Source: Chachezhania antarctica (GTDB lineage Bacteria > Pseudomonadota > Alphaproteobacteria > Rhodobacterales > Rhodobacteraceae). Taken from it: a stretch of DNA of 64,000 nucleotides. Numbering within the stretch: the first letter of the stretch is position 1; every line of letters begins with the position of its first letter. The DNA is taken from positions 1 through 64,000 of the forward strand of contig NZ_QZEX01000011.1 of NCBI RefSeq assembly GCF_003646465.1, read 5' to 3'. Made by a program: the position numbers and the translations under genes. The notes beneath the pieces were generated by a model that was not told the origin of the DNA, searched no databases, and saw only the letters and a program-made list of their open reading frames with translations. Shown piece after piece: positions 16,013 through 25,007 of the stretch.

Positions 16013-17944
16013 ATGTTGCGTCTGCTCGCCATTGTCATACCGGTCGCCACGCTGGCGATCTGGTTGCTGATCAGCACGCTTTCGAAATTCTACGCGGAGC
16101 AGGCGATTGCCAGGGATGCCGGTCACAAGGCCCTGCACTGGGGCGAATACATGTCCGAGCGGGTGCCGGAGCTTGAGCAACTGATTGCCACCGGGATTCC
16201 CTCGCCCGAGCAGAAGCAGATCATTCGTCAGATACGGACCCTGGGCGACGTGTTCCGCTTCAAGCTGTTCGATGCGAACGGGCGGCTTGTGCTGGTGTCC
16301 GACGAAAATTCCATTTCGAATCCTGTTGGCGTGTCCGCAGAACACGACCCCGAGACGATGACGGCGGTACGCACGCGCAAGTCTGTGATCGCCGTACGTG
16401 ACGGCGCAGAAACCAATGGATGGCCGGATCTTTATGCCGAGGCCTACGTTCCGCTGCTGGATGATCTTGGCCGGATTGCCGGTATCATCGAGGTTTACGT
16501 CGACGTCACGAGCACCGAAACCTATTTCGAGGAGAGCTTCGACAAGTTCGGCGTGATCGTTTCCTTCGCGAGCGCGCTGTTGTTCCTGCTTCCCGCGGTG
16601 GGCTTTGCAATGCAACGTCGCACGGCACATCGCTCTCTGGAGGAGGTCGAGTATCTCTCGCGGTACGATCCGCTGACGGGACTGGCAAACCGGGCAGAGT
16701 TCACGCGCCGTGCCGGGGCGCTTCATGCGGACGGCAAGCTTTCGAGCCTGCTGTTCATCGATGCCGACAAGTTCAAGACCATCAACGACACCCACGGACA
16801 CGCGGTCGGCGATGCCTTCCTGGCGCAGCTGGGCCGGATACTGACGTCACAGACAGAAGCCTGCGATATCGTGGCCCGGTTCGGTGGCGACGAATTCGTG
16901 GTCGCGTTCTGTGGTCTCAGGACCGAGATGCTTGAACCGCGCGTTCGGGCCATACTGAAACAGTGCGCGCAGCCCCTGCTTGCGGATGGTGTCTCGATAA
17001 CGGGTTCTGTCAGCATCGGCGTGGCTATCGCGTCCGAAGGCAACAGCTTGCAGGATACCATCGCCCAGGCCGACGCCGCTCTCTATTTCTCCAAATCCGA
17101 GGGTAGAAACCAGTTCGCGATCTACGGCGACAGCATGGGAGAGCAACTTCGTCGCCGCGTCGAGCTGGAAACCCTGGTCAGAAACGCCGCCGAGAACGAG
17201 ACCTTTACCCTCGACTACCAGCCGCTGGTGGCAGGGGACGATTTTCATCCGATCGGATACGAGGCTCTCCTGCGCCTGAAAAGAGAGGACGGCACATTCG
17301 TGCCCCCGGTAGAGTTCATTCCCCTGGCCGAGGACATGGGCCTTATCGACAAGATCGGCCGTTGGGTGATCTACACCGCCACACGGGCCATTTCCTTGCA
17401 AGCGGGAGAGCTGAAGATCGCGGTGAACCTGTCGGCGGTTCAGTTCCGGCGGGGCGATCTGCCCGAGATCGTGGCGGATGCTCTCGCGCGATCAGGGCTG
17501 CCCGCCAACCGGCTGGAGCTTGAGATCACCGAGTCGCTGCTTCTTGGCGACGACCCGTTCGTCCTGTTCCAGATCGATACTCTCCGCGACATGGGCGTCG
17601 GCATCGCGATGGACGATTTCGGCACCGGCTATTCCAGCCTGGGCTATCTGTGGCGTTACGGTTTCGACCGTATCAAGATCGACCGCTCCTTCGTCGCGGG
17701 ACTGCTGGACAACCCCGAACGGTCCCTGGAGATCCTGGATTCGGTTGTCATGCTGGGCAAGAAACTGGGTATGAAAGTAACCGCCGAAGGTGTCGAAACG
17801 GAGGAGCAGTCAAAGCTTCTGACCAAGCTGGGCTGCGATGTATTGCAGGGATACATGTTTGGACGGCCTGCGCCCCTGCCGGACGTCCCCGGGTCGCGGG
17901 AAACGCCGGAGACCGTTTCGCCTCCGCTCTCCCGAGAAGCATGA
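16013..17944 (+). CDS. Membrane-bound GGDEF-EAL cyclic-di-GMP enzyme
   Basis: A 643-residue inner-membrane signalling protein. Order: membrane helix 1 (about 3-22), extracytoplasmic sensor (about 23-175), membrane helix 2 (about 178-200), GGDEF domain with RFGGDEF intact at about 289-295, and EAL domain with EALLRL at about 417-422 plus DDFGTGYSSL, IKIDRSF and AEGVETEEQ. Catalytic residues of both halves look intact, so it could make and/or degrade c-di-GMP; net activity cannot be read. The longer open frame upstream is antisense to DUF411; ATG 16013 is chosen because CGGAG lies upstream and the signal anchor starts there. Divergent from the DUF411-ZIP pair. Confidence 0.92.
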   Translation: MLRLLAIVIPVATLAIWLLISTLSKFYAEQAIARDAGHKALHWGEYMSERVPELEQLIATGIPSPEQKQIIRQIRTLGDVFRFKLFDANGRLVLVSDENSISNPVGVSAEHDPETMTAVRTRKSVIAVRDGAETNGWPDLYAEAYVPLLDDLGRIAGIIEVYVDVTSTETYFEESFDKFGVIVSFASALLFLLPAVGFAMQRRTAHRSLEEVEYLSRYDPLTGLANRAEFTRRAGALHADGKLSSLLFIDADKFKTINDTHGHAVGDAFLAQLGRILTSQTEACDIVARFGGDEFVVAFCGLRTEMLEPRVRAILKQCAQPLLADGVSITGSVSIGVAIASEGNSLQDTIAQADAALYFSKSEGRNQFAIYGDSMGEQLRRRVELETLVRNAAENETFTLDYQPLVAGDDFHPIGYEALLRLKREDGTFVPPVEFIPLAEDMGLIDKIGRWVIYTATRAISLQAGELKIAVNLSAVQFRRGDLPEIVADALARSGLPANRLELEITESLLLGDDPFVLFQIDTLRDMGVGIAMDDFGTGYSSLGYLWRYGFDRIKIDRSFVAGLLDNPERSLEILDSVVMLGKKLGMKVTAEGVETEEQSKLLTKLGCDVLQGYMFGRPAPLPDVPGSRETPETVSPPLSREA

Positions 17945-18045
17945 GGTCCCAGCCTTGGCGACGACCTGTTCGATTGCGGGCGCCGGTTGGTGAAGATCTG
18001 CAGATGGCTTGCCCGGGCGCCTTTCGAAGTGACGCGACGGCCCGC

Positions 18046-18948
18046 CTACAATTGCGGAGCCGATACCGGCACGTCCGGAGCCAGTTCGGCCCAGATGCGT
18101 TCTTCGGCTTTGGATTTCTGGCCGATCAGACGCGTGGCGGTCGTCGCGATCCGCGGCGTCGGAAGGATGTCGGAATAACTGACCAGGGTGCGCGGGGCGG
18201 ACAGGGTGTCCAGCATCGATGACGGGACCCAGGCGATGCCGACGCCATTGGCCGCGATCTGCATGGCGGCCACGGTCAGGGCGGTTTCCACCCGGACCTC
18301 GGTCGCGATATGGTCCGGGATGTGGGGATTGACTTCGGTTTCGATCAGCTTGCCCAGGAACACGTCCGACGGGTACGCGACAAGGGGCAGATGACCGTCC
18401 TCGATTTCGGACCTGAGATGGGCGGTGCCGACAGGGACAAGGTCTTCCGTCGAGATCAGAAGCTGTTCCATGTATTCCTCGGGCGGCTGCGCAAGTTCCG
18501 TCATCGACTTGTAGGTCAGGACAAGATCGGCCTCCTTCGTGATCAGCATCGCCCAGCATTCCGACCGGTTCGCGGAATGCAGGCGCAGCGTGTAGCCCAG
18601 TTTCCCCAGCCGGCTGGCGATAAGCTGCGGCAGCAGCGACGTCGTGATCGCGTGCTGGCTGGCCATGACGATCCGGCTGCTGATCTGCCTGTCGGCCTTG
18701 CGCAGATCCACGACAAGCGATTTGAGATCCGACGACAGGCGGCGCAGCCGGTCTTCCTGATCGATCAGCATCCCGGTGGGACGCGCGGGTTTCCGCGTCC
18801 GGTCCATGAGATCGACACCCAGGTAGTCCTCGATGCTGCGCACCCGGCGCGAGAAGGCGGGCTGTGTCAGGTGGCGTCGCTTCGCGGCTTCGTTCAGGGA
18901 GTCGCTTTCAAAGATGGCGACGATGTCCTCCAGCCATTCGAGTTTCAT
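18046..18948 (-). CDS. LysR-family regulator of the cysteate/sulfonate cluster
   Basis: A 300-residue LysR protein: HTH within MKLEWLEDIVAIFESDSLNE and AKRRHLTQPAFSRRVRSIED (residues 1-60) and an effector domain after residue 90. It is transcribed away from cuyA with 112 bp between starts, the classic layout for a regulator of the divergent operon. A T-N11-A dyad sits in that gap (18963-18983), and a similar one precedes the M81-ABC operon, so it may control both. Effector unknown; a C3 sulfonate such as cysteate is a reasonable guess. Confidence 0.88.
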   Translation of the reverse strand: MKLEWLEDIVAIFESDSLNEAAKRRHLTQPAFSRRVRSIEDYLGVDLMDRTRKPARPTGMLIDQEDRLRRLSSDLKSLVVDLRKADRQISSRIVMASQHAITTSLLPQLIASRLGKLGYTLRLHSANRSECWAMLITKEADLVLTYKSMTELAQPPEEYMEQLLISTEDLVPVGTAHLRSEIEDGHLPLVAYPSDVFLGKLIETEVNPHIPDHIATEVRVETALTVAAMQIAANGVGIAWVPSSMLDTLSAPRTLVSYSDILPTPRIATTATRLIGQKSKAEERIWAELAPDVPVSAPQL

Positions 18949-18962
18949 GTCGGCTCCCGTCT

Positions 18963-18983
18963 AATATGCGTTGGCCGCATGAT
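18963..18983. promoter_or_regulatory. LysR operator upstream of cuyA
   Basis: ATGCG-N5-CGCAT (18966-18980) is a perfect dyad with T-N11-A spacing. The wider 21-bp context matches the site at 29275-29295 at 13 of 21 positions, including TATGC and the CAT-N-AT end. It lies between the LysR gene and cuyA. Confidence 0.6.
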
Positions 18984-19060
18984 AGGTCCGGAACTTGGCA
19001 TTTGAGAACCCGTATTCTACGTTGCATTCTGGCCTTCTACACAAAGCCCGAGGAACTACT

Positions 19061-20083
19061 ATGCATTTCGCGCGATTTGAACGTGTTCGGTTGGCCCATC
19101 TGCCGACGCCCCTGGAACCGATGGATCGCCTGTCCGATGCCTTGGGCGGGCCCCGGCTTTGGATCAAGCGGGACGATTGCACCGGGGTGTCCACCGGCGG
19201 CAACAAGACCCGCAAGCTGGAGTTCCTGATGGGCGAGGCGCTGGCCCGAAAGGCCGACGTGGTCATCACGCAAGGTGCCACGCAATCGAACCATGTCCGC
19301 CAGACGGCCGCGTTCTGCGCACGTCTGGGGGTGGAGTGCCACGCGATCCTTGAAGACCGCACCGGATCCAACGATCCCGATTACCGGCTGAACGGCAACG
19401 TGCTTCTGGACGGCTTGCACGGTGCCACCATTGAACATGTGCCCGCCGATACCGACATGGGGGCGGCCTGTGAAACGGCAGCCGAAGAATTCCGGGCGCA
19501 GGGCAAGACGCCCTATATCATCCCGGGTGGCGGGTCGAACCCTGTCGGCGCGCTTGGCTATGCCAATTGCGCGCTGGAACTGGTCAACCAGGCGAACGAG
19601 ATGGGGCTGAAGATCGCACGCGTCCTGCATGCGACCGGGTCGGCGGGGACGCAGGCGGGGCTGGTGACCGGGCTGCGCGCGCTCAATTCCGGGATTCCGC
19701 TTCTGGGCATCGGCGTCCGCGCGCCCAAGGAAAAGCAGGAGGCCAACGTCTTCGCGCTGGCGCAGGCCACGGCGGAGAAGCTGGGCTGCCCCGGGGTTGT
19801 TTCCCGCGACGATGTCGTTGCCAATACCGATTATGTGGGCGAGGGGTACGGCATCCCCAACGCCGGCACCATCGAGGCGATCGAGATATTCGCCCGGTAC
19901 GAGGCCATCCTTCTCGATCCGGTCTATTCCGGCAAGGGCGCGGCGGGGCTGATCGATCTGGTGCGCAAAGGGACCTTCGACGGGGCCGAGAACATCGTGT
20001 TCCTGCATACCGGCGGCTCGGCCGGGCTGTTCGGCTATCGGTCGACCTTCGACGCGCCGCGCGAGCTTTCGCTGGCAACCTGA
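19061..20083 (+). CDS. cuyA: L-cysteate sulfo-lyase (CuyA), D-cysteine desulfhydrase/ACC deaminase family
   Basis: PLP enzyme that cleaves L-cysteate to pyruvate, ammonia and sulfite. The 340-residue product reads like Ruegeria CuyA along its length: [40 protein letters not shown] with the PLP lysine at about 49, [49 protein letters not shown] and [13 protein letters not shown]. Paralogues in the family act on D-cysteine or ACC, so substrate is inferred from likeness and from the hpsN-like gene two genes downstream. ATG 19061 is preferred over an upstream TTG. First gene of a three-gene operon divergent from LysR. No sulfite exporter or oxidase is adjacent. Confidence 0.8.
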   Translation: MHFARFERVRLAHLPTPLEPMDRLSDALGGPRLWIKRDDCTGVSTGGNKTRKLEFLMGEALARKADVVITQGATQSNHVRQTAAFCARLGVECHAILEDRTGSNDPDYRLNGNVLLDGLHGATIEHVPADTDMGAACETAAEEFRAQGKTPYIIPGGGSNPVGALGYANCALELVNQANEMGLKIARVLHATGSAGTQAGLVTGLRALNSGIPLLGIGVRAPKEKQEANVFALAQATAEKLGCPGVVSRDDVVANTDYVGEGYGIPNAGTIEAIEIFARYEAILLDPVYSGKGAAGLIDLVRKGTFDGAENIVFLHTGGSAGLFGYRSTFDAPRELSLAT

Positions 20084-20103
20084 CACGGGACGGGACATAT
20101 CGG

Positions 20104-20820
20104 ATGCACAAGGTGATCGGGCTGATCGGCGGCATGGGACCGGAGGCGACCATCCTGATGATGTCGCGCCTTCTGGCCGCCACGCCTGCCAGCGACGATG
20201 CCGATCACATCCCGCTTCTGGTCGACAGCAACACGCGCGTGCCGTCGCGCATCGCCCATCTGATCGACGGTACGGGGGAAGATCCGACGCCGGTCCTGGT
20301 CTCGATGGCGGAAAAGCTGGCCGCAAGCGGGGCGGACGTGCTGGCCATGCCTTGCAACACGGCGCACAGCTATTATCCGGCGATTGCCGCGGCGGTGCGG
20401 ATCCCGGTGCTGAACATGGTGGACCTGACCGCGCGGCAGGTTGCGGCGCAGTATCCCACGGGGCCGGTGGGCATCCTTGCGTCGCCTGCGGTAGAGATCA
20501 CCGGGGTCTTCGCCAAGGCCTTCGCGTCCCTTGGCCGCGACGCGATCTATCCCGCCGACCGGGATCGCACGCTTTCGGCCATCCGCGCGATCAAGGGCGG
20601 GGACACGGACCGCGCCCTGCCGATCCTGCGGGCGGCGCTGGCCGAACTTGCGGATGCGGGGGTGGGGGTTGCGGTGATAGGGTGTTCCGAGTTCTCGATC
20701 GCCGCACCACGGCTGACCGATGCGCCGCTGCCGCTGGTCGACAGCCTCGATGTCCTGGTAGACGCCTGTGTCGCCGCCGCGACCGGCCAAGCCGTCTCAG
20801 TCAAGCAGGGAGCCGCGTAG
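20104..20820 (+). CDS. Aspartate/glutamate racemase family protein (candidate cysteate racemase)
   Basis: PLP-independent two-cysteine racemase of 238 residues. It opens with IGLIGGMGPEAT and carries both catalytic cysteines, Cys84 in LAMPCNTAH and Cys194 in VIGCSEFS. Aspartate racemases of this family have the same GGMGPEAT start. It lies 20 bp after cuyA and 5 bp before the dehydrogenase, so it belongs to the pathway. Since cysteate is the sulfonate analogue of aspartate, interconversion of D- and L-cysteate is a reasoned inference; aspartate or another amino acid remains possible. Confidence 0.85.
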   Translation: MHKVIGLIGGMGPEATILMMSRLLAATPASDDADHIPLLVDSNTRVPSRIAHLIDGTGEDPTPVLVSMAEKLAASGADVLAMPCNTAHSYYPAIAAAVRIPVLNMVDLTARQVAAQYPTGPVGILASPAVEITGVFAKAFASLGRDAIYPADRDRTLSAIRAIKGGDTDRALPILRAALAELADAGVGVAVIGCSEFSIAAPRLTDAPLPLVDSLDVLVDACVAAATGQAVSVKQGAA

Positions 20821-20825
20821 GCCCG

Positions 20826-22100
20826 ATGACCGTTCACTATCTCAAGTCCGCCACGCCACAGGCTCCCGAACAGAAGATCGAGCTGCGCGATCAGGTGACC
20901 GACATCCTGTTGGCCATCGAAAAGGGCGGCGAGGCCGAGGCGCTGCGCTTTGCCCGCCGGTTCGACCGGTGGGAGGGAGACATCGTCGTCACGCCGAAAG
21001 AAATCGAGGCCGCGACCGCCCGCCTGTCCCCGTCGCTGCGCGAGGATATCGATTTCGCGCATGAAAACATCCGCCGGTTTGCCGACGCGCAGCGCGCCAC
21101 GCTGACGGATATGGAGATCGAGATGGCGCAGGGTTTCATGGCCGGCCAGAAATCCATCCCCGTCCTTGGCGCCGGCTGTTATGCGCCGGGGGGCCGGTTC
21201 AGCCACGTGGCCTCTGCCCTGATGACGATCACGACGGCCAAGGCGGCGGGTGTGGAATTCGTGGCGGCCAGTTCTCCGCCCCGGGGCGGCTTCGGGATCT
21301 CGGACGAGATGGCCTATGCCATGCATCTGGCGGGCGCCGACACGATCCTGCGCATGGGCGGGGTGCAGGCCATCGCGTCGATGGCCTTCGGTTTCTTCGG
21401 GATGACCCCGGTCGACGTGCTGGCAGGCCCCGGCAACAGCTGGGTGGCCGAGGCCAAGCGCCAGCTGTTCGGCCGTGTCGGCATCGACATGGTCGCGGGC
21501 CCGACCGACAGCCTGATCCTTGCCGACAGCAGCGCCCATGCGGAGGTCGTGTCATGGGACATGGTCGGTCAGATGGAGCACGGCGCGGATTCGCCCGTCT
21601 GGCTTGTGACGGATGACGCGGACCTGGCGAGTGCGGTGCTGGAAATGATCCCCGGCCTGATCGGGTCCCTCCCCGCGGCCAACGCGGAGTCCGCCGCGGT
21701 TGCCTGGGCCAACCTGGCCGAGATCGTGGTCTGCGACACGCGCGAGGAAATGGCGCGCATGGCCGACACCTATGCGCCCGAACACCTGCACGTGCAGGCG
21801 CGGGACCTGGACTGGTGGCTGGGACGGCTGAAGGCCTATGGTTCGCTTTTCCTGGGCGAGGAAACGACGGTGGCCTTCGGTGACAAGGCATCTGGGCCGA
21901 ATCATGTGCTGCCCACGTCCGGGGCTGCGCGGTACACGGGCGGGCTTTCGGTGCACAAGTTCCTGAAGACGGTCACCTGGCAGAAATCGACCGCCGAAGC
22001 GGCGCGCCGCGTGGCCGAGGTCACGGCGCGGATTTCGCGGATGGAGGGCATGGAAGCCCACGCCCGGACCGCCGATATCCGCCTGTCACCCCGCGGGTAA
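20826..22100 (+). CDS. hpsN: Sulfopropanediol 3-dehydrogenase-like enzyme (HpsN; histidinol dehydrogenase family)
   Basis: NAD-dependent four-electron oxidation of a primary alcohol to a carboxylate; HpsN converts 2,3-dihydroxypropane-1-sulfonate to sulfolactate. The 424-residue product has the HisD-family zinc and catalytic residues: Gln249 and His252 (GQMEHG), Glu319-His320 (APEHLHVQ), Asp353 (GDKASGPNHVLPT) and His412 (EAHARTADIR). The opening MTVHYLKSATP and the segment GGLSVHKFLKTVTWQK resemble catabolic HpsN rather than biosynthetic HisD, and no other his genes are near. Being in an operon with cuyA and a racemase suggests it may instead act on an amino-alcohol sulfonate. Substrate not proven. 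Confidence 0.78.
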   Translation: MTVHYLKSATPQAPEQKIELRDQVTDILLAIEKGGEAEALRFARRFDRWEGDIVVTPKEIEAATARLSPSLREDIDFAHENIRRFADAQRATLTDMEIEMAQGFMAGQKSIPVLGAGCYAPGGRFSHVASALMTITTAKAAGVEFVAASSPPRGGFGISDEMAYAMHLAGADTILRMGGVQAIASMAFGFFGMTPVDVLAGPGNSWVAEAKRQLFGRVGIDMVAGPTDSLILADSSAHAEVVSWDMVGQMEHGADSPVWLVTDDADLASAVLEMIPGLIGSLPAANAESAAVAWANLAEIVVCDTREEMARMADTYAPEHLHVQARDLDWWLGRLKAYGSLFLGEETTVAFGDKASGPNHVLPTSGAARYTGGLSVHKFLKTVTWQKSTAEAARRVAEVTARISRMEGMEAHARTADIRLSPRG

Positions 22101-22114
22101 AGCCACCGCGGCTC

Positions 22115-23098
22115 TTACACCTCTTCCGCGAAATGGCAGGCGCTCATCTGGCCGCCGCCCATGTCCCGCAACGCGGGCACGTCGCTGGCGCAACGGTCCG
22201 TCGCCATCGGGCAGCGGGTGCGGAAGAAGCAGCCGCTGGGAGGATCGATCGGGCTGGGCACATCGCCCGTCAGCACCACGCGGTCGCGTTTCGCGGATGG
22301 ATCCGGCAGGGGCACGGCCGACAGAAGCGCCTTCGTGTAGGGGTGGCGCGGATGGCGGAAGATGGCGTCGCGATCCGCGATCTCCATGATCCGGCCCAGA
22401 TACATGACGGCGATCCGGTCGCTCATGTGTTCGACCACCGCCAGATCGTGCGAGATGAACAAAAGCGCCAGCCCAAGGTCCTTTTGCAGATCCATCAGCA
22501 GGTTGATGATCTGCGCCTGAACCGACACGTCCAGGGCCGATACGGCCTCGTCGCAGATGATGATGTCGGGCTCCGATGCCAGCGCCCGCGCGATGCAGAT
22601 CCGCTGACGCTGGCCGCCGGAAAACTGGTGCGGCATGCGTACCATCGTCTCGCGCGGGAGGCCGACCTTTTCCAGAAGATCGCCGACGCGGGTCCGGCGT
22701 TCGGTGCGGGTCCGGGCCATGCGGTGGCTGCGCAGGGGTTCGGCGATCAGCTCCTCGACCGTCATGCGGGGGTTCAGGCTGGAAAACGGGTCCTGAAAGA
22801 CCACGTTCATGCGCTTGCGGACGGGCTGCATTTCCGCCCGGCCCAGCCCGGCGATGTTCTTGCCTTCCAGCGTGATCCGGCCTTCGGTCAGGGGGATGAG
22901 CTGCGCCAGGCATTTCCCGACGGTCGACTTGCCGCAGCCGGATTCGCCCACCAGCGACAGTGTCTCGCCCCGGGCGATGTGGAAGCTGACGTCGCTGACG
23001 GCATGCACCGCCTTGACCGACCGCGAAAACAGCCCGCCCCGGATCGGGAAACGTTTCACGAGGTTGCGGACTTCGATGAGATGCGGGGCGTCGGTCAT
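22115..23098 (-). CDS. Oligopeptide/dipeptide-type ABC transporter ATP-binding protein (DppF-like)
   Basis: Second ATPase of a five-part Dpp/Opp importer. The 327-residue protein has Walker A GESGCGKST, signature FSGGQRQRI, Walker B IIICDEAVSALDV, switch histidine in LLFISHDLAVV, and the oligopeptide-transporter C-terminal part with the cysteine cluster GCFFRTRCPMATDRC. ATG 23098 overlaps the stop of the DppD-like gene by four bases. Convergent with the hpsN-like gene only 14 bp away. Confidence 0.92.
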   Translation of the reverse strand: MTDAPHLIEVRNLVKRFPIRGGLFSRSVKAVHAVSDVSFHIARGETLSLVGESGCGKSTVGKCLAQLIPLTEGRITLEGKNIAGLGRAEMQPVRKRMNVVFQDPFSSLNPRMTVEELIAEPLRSHRMARTRTERRTRVGDLLEKVGLPRETMVRMPHQFSGGQRQRICIARALASEPDIIICDEAVSALDVSVQAQIINLLMDLQKDLGLALLFISHDLAVVEHMSDRIAVMYLGRIMEIADRDAIFRHPRHPYTKALLSAVPLPDPSAKRDRVVLTGDVPSPIDPPSGCFFRTRCPMATDRCASDVPALRDMGGGQMSACHFAEEV

Positions 23099-24087
23099 GC
23101 GGCCGAGACCTCCCGGGGCGAGAAATGGCAGGCGGCGAAGTGGCCCGGGGCCTTGGCCTCCAGCGCCGGGTCGATGCGGCGGCAGACCTCCTGTGCCCTG
23201 GGGCACCGGTCGGCGAAGGCGCAGCCCGACAGGGGCTTTGACAGGTCCGGGACACGGCCCGGGATTTCGGCAAGGCGGACAGGTTCTGCCGTGGTCAGCG
23301 ACGATCCCAGCTTGGGCACGGCGTTCAGCAGGCCCTGGGTATAGGGATGGCGCGGCGTGCGGAACAAATCGCCGACCTTCGCCTCTTCCACCTTGCGGCC
23401 GGCATACATGACCAGCACCCGTTCGGCGAATTCTGCCACGACGCCAAGATCGTGGGTGATCAGCATGACGGCCGAGCCCACCTTGCTGCGCAAGTCCTGC
23501 ATCAGGTCGAGGATCTGGGCCTGGATTGTCACGTCGAGCGCGGTCGTGGGTTCGTCGGCCACCAGAAGCGCGGGGTTGCAGGCCAGCGCGATGGCGATCA
23601 TCGCCCGCTGGCGCATGCCGCCCGACAATTGGTGCGGGTATTCGTCCACCCGGCGTTCGGGGGACGGGATGCCGACAAGGCGCAGCATCTCGATGGCGCG
23701 GTCGTGCGCTTGGGCGCGGCTGGCGTTTTCGTGCAGGCGGACGGATTCCCCGATCTGCTGCCCGATGGTGAAGACCGGGTTCAGCGAGGTCATCGGCTCC
23801 TGGAAGATCATGCTGATCTCGGCGCCGCGCAGCTTGCGCATCTGGCGTTCGGAGGCTTCCAGCAGGTTCCGGCCCCGGAAATTGATCTGCCCCGCCACCT
23901 TGCCCGGCGGCGTGGGCAGGAGGCCCAGGATCGACATCGACGTCACGGACTTGCCGCAGCCGGATTCGCCCACCACGGCCAGTGCCTCGCCCGCTTCGAT
24001 GTCGAAGCTGAGCCCGTCGACGGCGCGGTTCACGGCCGTGGCCGTGCGAAAGTGGATCTGAAGGTCGCGCACTTCGAGAAGGGCCAT
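23095..24087 (-). CDS. Oligopeptide/dipeptide-type ABC transporter ATP-binding protein (DppD-like)
   Basis: First ATPase of the importer, 330 residues. Walker A GESGCGKSV near residues 39-47, signature LSGGMRQRA, Walker B LLVADEPTTALDV, H-loop LITHDLGVV, and cysteine cluster GCAFADRCPRAQEVC that typifies Dpp/Opp ATPases. The open frame extends upstream into the DppC-like gene; ATG 24087 directly before the first beta strand is the start, two bases after the permease stop. Confidence 0.92.
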   Translation of the reverse strand: MALLEVRDLQIHFRTATAVNRAVDGLSFDIEAGEALAVVGESGCGKSVTSMSILGLLPTPPGKVAGQINFRGRNLLEASERQMRKLRGAEISMIFQEPMTSLNPVFTIGQQIGESVRLHENASRAQAHDRAIEMLRLVGIPSPERRVDEYPHQLSGGMRQRAMIAIALACNPALLVADEPTTALDVTIQAQILDLMQDLRSKVGSAVMLITHDLGVVAEFAERVLVMYAGRKVEEAKVGDLFRTPRHPYTQGLLNAVPKLGSSLTTAEPVRLAEIPGRVPDLSKPLSGCAFADRCPRAQEVCRRIDPALEAKAPGHFAACHFSPREVSAA

Positions 24088-24089
24088 GG

Positions 24090-25007
24090 CTATACCTGTT
24101 TCGCAAGCCGGGGATCGACAGCATCGCGCAGCCCGTCCCCCAGCAGATTGACGGCCAGGACGGTGATCGACAGGAACAGCGCCGGGAAGAACACGATGCT
24201 GGGCTTCACCTGCCACAGCGCGCGCCCCTCGGCCATGATGTTGCCCCAGGACGGCACCGACGACGGCATGCCGGCACCGATGAAGCTGAGGATCGCCTCG
24301 GTGATCATGGCCGAGGCGCAGATATAGGTCGCCTGAACCGTCAGCGGGGCCATCGTGTTGGGCATGATATGGCGCCGGATGATGCCGAGCGTGCTGGTGC
24401 CGCAGGCCTTCCCGGCCTCGACGTAAGGTTGCTCACGGACCGACAGCACGACCGACCGGGTCAGCCGCGCGACGCGGGGGATTTCGGCGATGGTGATGGC
24501 AAGGATCACGTTGAAGACGGACCCGCCGCGCATCAGCGTCATCAGCGCGATGGCCAGCAGGATCGCGGGGATGGACATCAGCCCGTCCATGATCCGCATC
24601 ACGATGTTGTCGGCCCAGCGGATGAAGCCCGACAGAAGCCCGATGGCCAGCCCGACAACCGAAGCGCAGATCGCCACGCCGGCGCCCACCACGAGCGAGA
24701 CGCGCGCGCCGTAGACCGTGCGCGAGAAGATGTCCCGGCCCAGCATGTCGGTGCCGAACCACGCATCGGCCGAGGGCGGCTTGACCCGGAACGCGGGGTT
24801 CAGAGCCGACGGATCGGCCGTCGCGATCCAGGGCGCGAAGATGCCCATCAGCGTGACCAGCATGAGCAGGATCAGCCCGATCCACATCGTCGGATGTTCG
24901 ATCAGGAGCGCCATGCGCCGGCTGCGCTGCGGCGGCGGCGTCAGGATCTGCGGCCGGTCGGGGGCGGCGGCGAACTCTGCGTCTGTCTGGTTGATCGGGG
25001 CGGTCAA
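24090..25007 (-). CDS. Oligopeptide/dipeptide-type ABC permease (DppC-like)
   Basis: Inner-membrane permease of 305 residues with the DppC N-terminal helix (TMWIGLILLMLVTLMGIFAP), the FGTDMLGRDIFSRTVYGAR loop common to DppC, and the EAA-type loop YVEAGKACGTSTLGIIRRH that contacts the ATPases. The start is TTG 25007, overlapping the DppB-like stop as TTGA, so translation is probably coupled. Works with the DppB-like permease. Confidence 0.9.
   Translation of the reverse strand: MTAPINQTDAEFAAAPDRPQILTPPPQRSRRMALLIEHPTMWIGLILLMLVTLMGIFAPWIATADPSALNPAFRVKPPSADAWFGTDMLGRDIFSRTVYGARVSLVVGAGVAICASVVGLAIGLLSGFIRWADNIVMRIMDGLMSIPAILLAIALMTLMRGGSVFNVILAITIAEIPRVARLTRSVVLSVREQPYVEAGKACGTSTLGIIRRHIMPNTMAPLTVQATYICASAMITEAILSFIGAGMPSSVPSWGNIMAEGRALWQVKPSIVFFPALFLSITVLAVNLLGDGLRDAVDPRLAKQV

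Noticed and set aside
19061-20083. ACC deaminase or D-cysteine desulfhydrase
   Set aside because: Same family, but the sequence resembles CuyA along its length and the context is sulfonate-like. The alternative is kept as a caveat in the entry.
20826-22100. Histidinol dehydrogenase of histidine biosynthesis
   Set aside because: No other his genes are nearby, it is in an operon with cuyA and a racemase, and the N-terminus and C-terminal GGLSVHK segment resemble HpsN.
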